The position numbers were made by a program, and so were the translations under genes. 64,000 nucleotides of DNA from positions 80,796 through 144,795 of the forward strand of contig CAZWPX010000006.1 in the NCBI GenBank assembly GCA_964636125.1, written 5' to 3'. Positions 1 through 6,006 of this stretch are shown in pieces. This stretch comes from CAJINA01 sp964636125. GTDB lineage: Bacteria; Desulfobacterota; Desulfobacteria; Desulfobacterales; CAJINA01. Under the pieces are notes generated by a model. It saw nothing but the letters and a program-made list of their open reading frames with translations, was not told the origin of the DNA and made no database searches. Each line of letters begins with the position of its first letter. Position 1 is the stretch's first letter.

Positions 1-21
1 GGCCGCCTCGTCCTAGAATAG
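1..21 (+). CDS. C-terminal tail of an upstream gene (partial)
   Basis: Frame 1 reads six residues (GRLVLE) and then TAG at 19-21, eight bases before the ATG of the ActF gene. The tight spacing suggests the last codons of the preceding gene of the same operon, probably another alternative complex III subunit. Only seven codons are visible, so identity cannot be read from the sequence. Confidence 0.35.
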   Translation, partial: GRLVLE

Positions 22-28
22 GGAAGTT

Positions 29-1228
29 ATGAGCGATTCGACTAAAATGTCCCCCCAGATACTGGTGTTCGGGTGCCTGGCCGTTATCGGCGCCGGGGCG
101 TTCATTGTCCAGATCGCCGGCGGGCATCCCCAGGCCGCGTGGCAGGCCTACCTGGCCGCGTTCCTGCTGGTGTCGGCCATCGCCCAGGGCGGGCTGCTTT
201 TTTCGACCCTCATGCATGCGGTAAAAGCCCGCTGGAGTGGGCCCCTGGCCAACCTGGCCGAATCGTTCACCGCTTTTTTCCCCATCTCGCTGGTGATGTT
301 CATGGTTCTTTTTATCGGCCAGAACCACGTCTTCCCATGGATAGGGCACGATCTGCACGGCAAAGAGGTCTGGCTCAACGTTCCGTTTCTTTTCTTCCGG
401 GACTTCATTGGCCTGAGCGTACTTTACGGCCTGGGACTTGCGTATCTCTACCACGCCCTCTGGTTTAAACTCAAAGACAACGGCACCCGGGGAAAAGTGC
501 GCGGCTTCCTGCTGGAACACTGGCGCCAAAACCCGCCCGATCCCGAAAAATTCAAACAGCGGATGACCGTCTACGCCTTTTTATACATGCTCGCTTTTAC
601 CATCATCCTCTCGCTGGTCGGGTACGACCTGGTCATGAGCATGGATCCCCACTGGTACTCCACCCTGTTCGGGGCCTATACCTTTGTCAAAGCCATCTAT
701 GTCGGTTTCGGCGCGCTGATCATCCTGGCAGCGATCCTGCACATGAGCCCGCAGACATCTTTCAGCCTGAAATCTTCCCAGTTCCACGACATCGGCAAGC
801 TCTTTTTCGGGTTCTGCCTGGTCTGGGCCGATTTTTTCTATGCCCAGTTCGTGGTCATCTGGTACGGCAATATCTCCGAGGAGACCGCCTATGTCATTGA
901 GCGCACGATGCTCTATCCCTGGAACGCGGTGGCCTGGACGGTTTTTATCGTCTGCTTTGTGGGGCCCTTTCTGATTTTGCTGAACAAAAAAATCAAAACG
1001 GTTCCCAAAGCCATGATCGCGATCTGCACCGTGGTCATCTCCGGCATCTGGCTGGAACATCACCTGCTGCTGGGACCGGCCTACCATCACCAGGCCGTCG
1101 GTTTCCCCATCGGGCTTGCGGACATCCTGGTGGCCGTGGGATTTTTCGGCCTGCTGGCCCTGGCCGTAACAGGTTACCTGCAGCAATTTCCGGAAACGCA
1201 CCAGATTGACACCGGGGGGGAGGCGTAA
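29..1228 (+). CDS. actF: Alternative complex III membrane subunit ActF-like (NrfD/PsrC-like)
   Basis: This 399-residue polytopic protein has about ten hydrophobic segments. It resembles the quinol-interacting membrane subunit ActF of alternative complex III, which passes electrons from quinol to cytochrome c or straight to an oxidase. The segment around residues 205-215 (SMDPHWYSTLFGAYTF) matches the conserved MDPHWYST motif typical of ActF, and the length fits that family. A GGGAAG Shine-Dalgarno precedes ATG 29. The stop overlaps the next gene by one base (TAATG), so the two are translationally coupled. The partner subunits ActB, ActC and ActD would lie upstream, outside the window. ActC is a longer paralogue and is less likely here. 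Family assignment is recognition by motif; quinol reactivity is inferred. Confidence 0.8.
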   Translation: MSDSTKMSPQILVFGCLAVIGAGAFIVQIAGGHPQAAWQAYLAAFLLVSAIAQGGLLFSTLMHAVKARWSGPLANLAESFTAFFPISLVMFMVLFIGQNHVFPWIGHDLHGKEVWLNVPFLFFRDFIGLSVLYGLGLAYLYHALWFKLKDNGTRGKVRGFLLEHWRQNPPDPEKFKQRMTVYAFLYMLAFTIILSLVGYDLVMSMDPHWYSTLFGAYTFVKAIYVGFGALIILAAILHMSPQTSFSLKSSQFHDIGKLFFGFCLVWADFFYAQFVVIWYGNISEETAYVIERTMLYPWNAVAWTVFIVCFVGPFLILLNKKIKTVPKAMIAICTVVISGIWLEHHLLLGPAYHHQAVGFPIGLADILVAVGFFGLLALAVTGYLQQFPETHQIDTGGEA

Positions 1229-1857
1229 TGGAAATACTGCTGACCACCCTGGGAGTCCTGACCCTCACCACCCTGGTCATTGTTGTGGGCACCGGCGGTA
1301 AACCCATGAAGCTCGTGTCCGGGTTCCGCGAAATTGTGGCCGCGCTGCAGGCCAACTGGCGCCCCCTGGTCCTGGCCGGCCTTACCATCGTGCTGGTTCT
1401 GGGTTTTGTCTACCTGTTCTACGTCTACCCGAAAGCAGGCCTGGGGCCGGAACAGCCGATCCCCTTCAGCCACCGCCTGCACGCGGGGCACAAGGCCATC
1501 GACTGCTATTATTGCCACTCCTACGTGGAGCGTTCCCGGCACCCGGGTCTGCCGCCGGTGGAAAAGTGCCTGCATTGTCACAAGTACATCATCGCCAACC
1601 ACCCGGAGATCCAGAAAGAGCACAACTATTACAACACCAACACCCCGACGCCGTGGCGCAAGGTCTACCTGTTGGCGGAACACGTGGTGTTCAACCACAA
1701 ACGGCATATTAAACGCGAAATTGACTGTACCGCCTGTCATGGGGAGATCCGGGCCATGGACAGGCTCCAGGGCAAACGCTTCAAGATGGGCTTTTGCATC
1801 GAGTGCCACCGGGAGAAAAAGGCCCCTCTCGACTGCTGGATTGCCTGTCACAGTTAG
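1228..1857 (+). CDS. actA: ActA-like membrane-anchored multihaem cytochrome c
   Basis: This 209-residue protein has two hydrophobic stretches (about residues 1-20 and 48-68) followed by a haem domain. It carries four canonical sites (CYYCH, CLHCH, CTACH, CIECH). A fifth at the very C terminus reads CWIACH, which is CX3CH instead of CXXCH. Many His residues supply distal ligands, as in class III / c7-type cytochromes. Pentahaem ActA is the electron-carrying subunit of alternative complex III, and the position directly after ActF supports that role. In characterised complexes actA begins the operon; here it follows actF, an unusual order. If the CX3CH site does not bind haem, the protein is tetrahaem. 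A different membrane-bound NrfH/NapC-like cytochrome is less likely, since no NapC-type fold motif is seen. Confidence 0.72.
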   Translation: MEILLTTLGVLTLTTLVIVVGTGGKPMKLVSGFREIVAALQANWRPLVLAGLTIVLVLGFVYLFYVYPKAGLGPEQPIPFSHRLHAGHKAIDCYYCHSYVERSRHPGLPPVEKCLHCHKYIIANHPEIQKEHNYYNTNTPTPWRKVYLLAEHVVFNHKRHIKREIDCTACHGEIRAMDRLQGKRFKMGFCIECHREKKAPLDCWIACHS

Positions 1858-1927
1858 TGGCGGCTTACGTATAATCGAAACATATGGGAAGGTACCAGGA
1901 AAGAGGCAAGAAGAGATATAGAGGCAT

Positions 1928-1989
1928 AGCTCTTAGCCATTAGCTGTTAGCAGTTAATAAATGGTCTCAACAGCTAATAGCTAAAAGCT
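1928..1989. repeat. Imperfect inverted repeat in spacer before ccoN
   Basis: Two 21-base arms (1928-1948 and 1969-1989) are reverse complements with two mismatches. They are built from repeated AGCTAATAGCTAA-like words. The element is AT-rich compared with its surroundings, sits in the only sizeable gap between the ACIII genes and ccoN, and has no U-tract after it. It belongs to a style of word-like palindromes seen in several spacers of this window. Confidence 0.6.
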
Positions 1990-2033
1990 AATTGCCGCTT
2001 GATTCACCAAACGCCTTACAAGGACATATTGGT

Positions 2034-3404
2034 TTGGAAGAAGAAATTAAAGATCTGCAATCCGCCTACCCGACGGCCAAAGGGTTTTGCCTTACATCCG
2101 GGTTCTGGATGATTGTGGCCACCTTCATGGGCTGGCTGGCGGCAACTGAGCTCGTGGCCCCCGACCTGACCGAGAACATGGCCTGGATTGTCTTTGGCCG
2201 TATCCGGCCCATTCACATCAACCTGGTATTGTTCGGATTTGTCACCCCGGGCCTTCTGGGCGCCGCCTTTTATTTCATCCCGCGGCTGTTGCGCACAGAC
2301 CTTTTCAGCGAAAAGCTGGGTGTGGTCACGGTCATCGGCTGGAACATCGCGCTGGTGGGTGTGGTGGTCTCCCTCTCCCTGGGCCTGACCCAGGGCCGCG
2401 AGTACGCCGAGCTGATCTGGCCCATCGATATCATGGTCGTGGCCGCGTTTGCCCTGATCTTTTTCAACTTTGCCATGACCGTGCGCCAGCGCCGGGAACC
2501 GCTGCTCTACGTGTCGGTCTGGTATGTGCTGGCCGGCACCATCCTGACGGCCACCACCTACAGTCTCGGCAATGTCATCTGGCGGCCCGATACGGGTGCC
2601 CTGATGGGGATACCGGACGCGATCCTCCTGTGGTTTTACGGGCATAACGTCTTCGGCCTGCTGCTGACACCGCTGGCAGCCGGGGTCACCTATTATGTGA
2701 TTCCCCAGGCTGTCCGGGCACCCTTGTACAGCCACTCGCTCTCCCTGCTGGGGTTCTGGTCCCTGATTGTGGTCTACACCCACATCGGCACCCACCACCT
2801 GCTGCAGGTGCCGGTACCCACCTGGCTGAAAGTGGTGGCCATTGTGGACAGCATTGCCATGGTGATACCGGTGATGGCCTTTCTCATCAACATCTGGTTC
2901 ACGGCCCGGGGTAAGCTCGGTTTAATCCATGCCGATGTGGGCGCCAAATTTGTTTTTACCGGAACCATCATGTACTTTTTCGTCAGCATTCAGGGTTCCA
3001 TGATGTCCCTGCCGGACGTACAGCGCGTCACCCATTTCAACAATTACGTGGTCGCCCACGCCCACGTGGGGGTCCTTGGTTTTGCCGGCATGATCGCCCT
3101 GGGCGGGCTCTATTATGTCATACCGCGCATAACCGGCAAACCGCTTTTCAGCCGTTTCCTGGCCGACTTCCAGTACTGGATGATTCTCATCGGTGTGGTC
3201 GGTTTTACGGTGATCCTGACCATCGCCGGGCTTATCCAGGGCCATGCCTGGATCAACGGCGAAACCGTTTACCGGGTCCTGCCCCAGATTCACATTTATT
3301 ACCTGATCCGGGCAGCGCTGGGATTGATGATTTTTATTTCCGCGATACTGGGCCTCTACAACATCGTCAGATCCATCTTTTTTAATCCGGGGGAACCAAC
3401 ATGA
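2034..3404 (+). CDS. ccoN: cbb3-type cytochrome c oxidase catalytic subunit I
   Basis: CcoN is the haem b / haem b3-CuB subunit that reduces oxygen in the inner membrane. About twelve transmembrane helices are present. Visible ligands are the low-spin haem His in RPIHINLVLFG, the CuB His of WFYGHNVFG, the HH pair in GTHHLLQ, the paired His of VAHAHVGVLGF, and the helix-VII Tyr (about ten residues before the HH pair) that replaces the His-Tyr crosslink of A-type oxidases. TTG 2034 is chosen because AAGGA lies ten bases upstream. A longer reading from TTG 1992 (470 residues) has no ribosome site and abuts the inverted repeat. The stop overlaps the next start (ATGA). Sequence and neighbours make the identification firm; only the start is uncertain. 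Confidence 0.9.
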   Translation: MEEEIKDLQSAYPTAKGFCLTSGFWMIVATFMGWLAATELVAPDLTENMAWIVFGRIRPIHINLVLFGFVTPGLLGAAFYFIPRLLRTDLFSEKLGVVTVIGWNIALVGVVVSLSLGLTQGREYAELIWPIDIMVVAAFALIFFNFAMTVRQRREPLLYVSVWYVLAGTILTATTYSLGNVIWRPDTGALMGIPDAILLWFYGHNVFGLLLTPLAAGVTYYVIPQAVRAPLYSHSLSLLGFWSLIVVYTHIGTHHLLQVPVPTWLKVVAIVDSIAMVIPVMAFLINIWFTARGKLGLIHADVGAKFVFTGTIMYFFVSIQGSMMSLPDVQRVTHFNNYVVAHAHVGVLGFAGMIALGGLYYVIPRITGKPLFSRFLADFQYWMILIGVVGFTVILTIAGLIQGHAWINGETVYRVLPQIHIYYLIRAALGLMIFISAILGLYNIVRSIFFNPGEPT

Positions 3405-4336
3405 AGATGACACCCAAAACAGTGGTGACCGGCAGCCTGTTGATTTTGGCTGCGATCGTGCTGGTTGTGGTGGTTCTCCCCTATGTCCACACCAGCAAAA
3501 CCAAACCGTCCGAGATTTTCCGGGGCCGCACGGCGGCGGAAGCCACCGGTCGGGACCTGTATAAAGTCAATGGCTGTGTCTATTGCCACACCCAGTCCAT
3601 CCGGGCCATAGACTGGGGACTCGGGGCCGAACGAATTGCCCAGGCCGGTGATTACGTTGAGGATTACCCCATTTTACTCGGTTCCCAGCGCACCGGGCCG
3701 GACCTGTCCCAGGAAGGGGGCGAGCACCCGGATGACTGGCACCTGGCCCACTTCACGAATCCACGCTATACACGGCCCCTTTCGATCATGCCGGCCTTCG
3801 CGTTCCTCGGCGACGAAAACATGGAAAAGCTGATCCGCTATACCCAGAGTTTGGGATTCAAGCAGGCGGACCAGCGAATGCAGCGGCAGCTCCTCTGGAA
3901 ATCCCACGCCACGCGAGCGTATGAAGACGGACCGGTGGAAAACGTACGCTGGCTGCATGAAAATATTCCCCCGGGCTGGCAAAAACTGCCCAATCCCTAC
4001 CCCACCACGCCGGCCGGGCTGGCCCGCGGGCACAAGGTCTACCAGGACTTCTGCCTCGGGTGTCATGGGCCGGTGGGCGACGGCATGGGCCCGGCCCAGC
4101 CGTACATCTACCCGCCGCCCCTTAATTTTACGATTCTCAAAGGACGCGGGATCAGCGGCGGGATTCTCTATTACCAGATCATGCACGGGATCACCGGGAC
4201 GGCCATGCCGTACTTCAAACGGGACCTGGAGTCGGAGAAAATCTGGGATGTGGGCAACTATGTGGCCGTCTATTTTATCAACCAGTCGGATGCCAATAAT
4301 GAGCCGCGCGGCATCGATGCGGCCTATGAACCCTGA
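3401..4336 (+). CDS. ccoO: Dihaem cytochrome c, CcoO-like domain fused to a second cytochrome domain
   Basis: The 311-residue protein has one N-terminal membrane anchor (residues 8-28). A CcoO/FixO-like domain follows, with GCVYCHTQSIR and the downstream GSQRTGPDLS and PLSIMPAF signatures of cbb3 subunit II. A second class I cytochrome domain (CLGCH near residue 223, distal Met in AMPYF) resembles the haem domains of CcoP. Canonical cbb3 oxidases keep CcoO and a dihaem CcoP as separate genes; here no separate CcoP is seen. The gene overlaps ccoN by four bases. It would pass electrons from the donor (possibly the ACIII cytochromes next door) to CcoN. Calling it a fusion is inference from motif order; both haem sites are seen directly. 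Confidence 0.82.
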   Translation: MKMTPKTVVTGSLLILAAIVLVVVVLPYVHTSKTKPSEIFRGRTAAEATGRDLYKVNGCVYCHTQSIRAIDWGLGAERIAQAGDYVEDYPILLGSQRTGPDLSQEGGEHPDDWHLAHFTNPRYTRPLSIMPAFAFLGDENMEKLIRYTQSLGFKQADQRMQRQLLWKSHATRAYEDGPVENVRWLHENIPPGWQKLPNPYPTTPAGLARGHKVYQDFCLGCHGPVGDGMGPAQPYIYPPPLNFTILKGRGISGGILYYQIMHGITGTAMPYFKRDLESEKIWDVGNYVAVYFINQSDANNEPRGIDAAYEP

Positions 4337-4384
4337 TCCCGGCCAGGGCGGCGGTAAATCCCGCGGGTTGCCGGAAGGAAGCAG

Positions 4385-4642
4385 ATGTATTACCCTTACT
4401 TTATAACGTACATTGCCATTGGATTGGGACTCAGCCTGGTGGTGTTCTTCTGGGCCCTGTCCCGGGGACAGTTCCAGGACCAGCAGCGGGCCCGATTCCT
4501 GCCGCTGCAGGGTGAAGATCTGCCGCCGGTCCGGCAATCACGTTTTGGGCGCTATGAGATCTATGCCCTCTTTACACTGGCCGTGCTGGGCCTGGCGGCC
4601 AGCGCCGCAAGGTTGTTGTTTGCCCTGTTGTTCAGTCCATAA
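4385..4642 (+). CDS. ccoS: CcoS-like small membrane protein
   Basis: An 85-residue protein with two hydrophobic helices (about 6-24 and 58-80). The first helix ends in FFWALSRGQFQD, matching the FFWAxxxGQFxD signature of CcoS, a small protein needed to insert cofactors into cbb3 oxidase. CcoS is usually shorter with a single helix, so this copy is extended. GGAAGG lies just before ATG 4385. It sits between the oxidase cytochrome and two other small membrane proteins. It could instead be a lineage-specific structural subunit (CcoQ-like). The motif is seen; the assembly role is known of the family. Confidence 0.6.
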   Translation: MYYPYFITYIAIGLGLSLVVFFWALSRGQFQDQQRARFLPLQGEDLPPVRQSRFGRYEIYALFTLAVLGLAASAARLLFALLFSP

Positions 4643-4731
4643 TAATCATCGGAAGCCCCCGTATTTCAGAGGGAAGGCCACCGAACTTGGCAGGTGCCAG
4701 GATCTGATGAATTATCGAAAGGATGATTATT
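4641..4731. repeat. Spacer bounded by a perfect 10-bp inverted repeat
   Basis: AATAATCATC at 4641-4650, overlapping the stop codon of the CcoS-like gene, is mirrored exactly by GATGATTATT at 4722-4731. The arms enclose about 70 bases with no open reading frame of note. It could fold as a long-loop hairpin between co-transcribed genes or be a decayed insertion. No function can be read. Confidence 0.45.
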
Positions 4732-4771
4732 CTAAATCTGGAGATAAATTCAAATTTCTGGAGGTCCACAG

Positions 4772-5038
4772 ATGAGACTTTTTGAACTATTGAATCTACA
4801 GCATATGATCGGATATTTTTTCCCGACCCTTGTATTTATGCTTGTTTTCGGGGCGGCCCTCTCCTTTTCACACTTTCGCTCCAGCAAAGGCACCGATCAG
4901 CCCGGACACCAGTTTGTGGACGGATTGCAGGATGGGCATTCCCCTTTTCCCCTGGTCATGATGCTGATTGTGGCCGGTGTCTTCATCTGGGCGGTTGCCT
5001 ATATTTTGATGTATGGACTTACGGAGGTTAGACTCTAA
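4772..5038 (+). CDS. Small membrane protein resembling the CcoP N-terminal anchor
   Basis: 88 residues with two hydrophobic helices (about 12-30 and 58-80). Between them runs HQFVDGLQDGHSPFP, then a helix ending in YILMYG. The pattern of an acidic, Gly-containing loop, a PxP-like turn and a helix ending in Tyr resembles the N-terminal membrane anchor of CcoP without its haem domains. GGAGG lies before ATG 4772. Adjacent placement in the oxidase block suggests a subunit that holds or replaces the CcoP anchor, complementing the dihaem protein at 3401. The resemblance is weak and inferred by eye. Confidence 0.5.
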   Translation: MRLFELLNLQHMIGYFFPTLVFMLVFGAALSFSHFRSSKGTDQPGHQFVDGLQDGHSPFPLVMMLIVAGVFIWAVAYILMYGLTEVRL

Positions 5039-5039
5039 C

Positions 5040-5267
5040 ATGAACCTGGAACATAATCATGAGAGCATTGTCCGCACCTGGCTCTGGATTGCCCTGATGA
5101 TAGGGATCATTTTCTTTAAAGGGCTCCTCTCATTTTTTGTTGTCTCGGACAAAGGCCAGCCAGACTGGGATTATCGGCCGGTAAAGGATGTACCGGCCCA
5201 GTCTGAATACGCAACCTACCAGCAGCTGCCCTATCCGCAGCATGTCCGGGGTGACAAAGGTGATTAG
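5040..5267 (+). CDS. Small single-helix membrane protein in cbb3 block
   Basis: 75 residues with one hydrophobic helix (about 11-33) and a charged, Pro- and Tyr-rich tail. ATG 5040 is preferred because GGAGG lies 11 bases upstream inside the previous gene, whose stop is only one base before this start. An upstream in-frame ATG at 5013 would overlap that gene. I do not recognise the family. Size, topology and tight spacing fit an accessory subunit of the neighbouring oxidase, which is inference from context only. Confidence 0.6.
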   Translation: MNLEHNHESIVRTWLWIALMIGIIFFKGLLSFFVVSDKGQPDWDYRPVKDVPAQSEYATYQQLPYPQHVRGDKGD

Positions 5268-5346
5268 GAGGCTCCTGGCAGGTGGTCCGGGGTCAATCCT
5301 TTGCCGGTTGCTATAAGAAACTTGGTTTTCACAGCAGTTGAGTGTG

Positions 5347-5469
5347 AAGTGACTAAAGTGATCTAAAATGCCTAAAGTTCAGGAGTCGCTGCACTCCACT
5401 GGTTTTATAAAATTCAGTAGAATGCCTTAACTTTAGATCACTTTTAACTTTAGATCAATTTAGGCACTT
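5347..5469. repeat. Imperfect palindrome of short repeated words
   Basis: A 21-base arm at 5347-5367 is the reverse complement of 5449-5469 at 19 of 21 positions. The core word CTTTAGATCA recurs inside, and a small GGAGT/ACTCC hairpin lies near the centre (about 5382-5398). The element fills the gap between the small oxidase gene and the cytochrome at 5483 and ends 13 bases before that start. It looks like the other AT-rich word palindromes of this window and has no coding potential. Confidence 0.6.
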
Positions 5470-5482
5470 ATAGGTCGTTACT

Positions 5483-6001
5483 ATGAAACCCGTACTTTTC
5501 ATATTCCTGGTTATATCCACGGTGCTCACCGGCGCGTGGGGCGTTATCACCGTGTATGACGACAACATGAGCGTGGGCCGTATGTGGGAAACCCCGGCCA
5601 TCCGGCCCCATGAGCAGTCGATCCCCATCATGGCCGCGGGCATCATCCCCATTACCGGCGGCGAAGCCCTGACCCGTGCCGCCGGGGAGGCCGAACTGGT
5701 CTCACCCCTGAAAACATCCGGCTCCTTCGACGCCCGCCAGGCGCAAAAAGCCTACGCCGCTTTTTGCAGCCACTGCCACGGCCGCAACTATGACGGTATG
5801 GGAACCGTAGGGCAGAGCTTTACGCCCCTGCCCGGAGACCTGCGCAGTAAAAAAGTACAGGCCATGTCCGCTGGCGCCCTGTTCAAAGAGATCAGCTATG
5901 GCATACCTGGCGGTCGACAGCCGGCCCTGGCGACCACCGTTTCAGTCTCCGATCGCTGGCAGATTATCGCCTACCTGAAGTCCCTGGGCACCCGTCCCTG
6001 A
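5483..6001 (+). CDS. Monohaem cytochrome c, ActE-like
   Basis: 172 residues with an N-terminal signal/anchor helix (residues 3-22) and one haem site, CSHCHGRNYDGMG, at about residue 94. A distal Met is not obvious; the C-terminal half contains GIPGGRQPALA. The stretch RMWETPAIRPHEQS before the haem domain resembles the N-terminal region of ActE, the monohaem cytochrome of alternative complex III. This fits the ActF and ActA-like genes at the start of the window. Its separation from them by the cbb3 genes suggests the two complexes are expressed as one unit. A generic cytochrome c donor to cbb3 is the alternative. Confidence 0.65.
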   Translation: MKPVLFIFLVISTVLTGAWGVITVYDDNMSVGRMWETPAIRPHEQSIPIMAAGIIPITGGEALTRAAGEAELVSPLKTSGSFDARQAQKAYAAFCSHCHGRNYDGMGTVGQSFTPLPGDLRSKKVQAMSAGALFKEISYGIPGGRQPALATTVSVSDRWQIIAYLKSLGTRP

Positions 6002-6006
6002 ATGCC

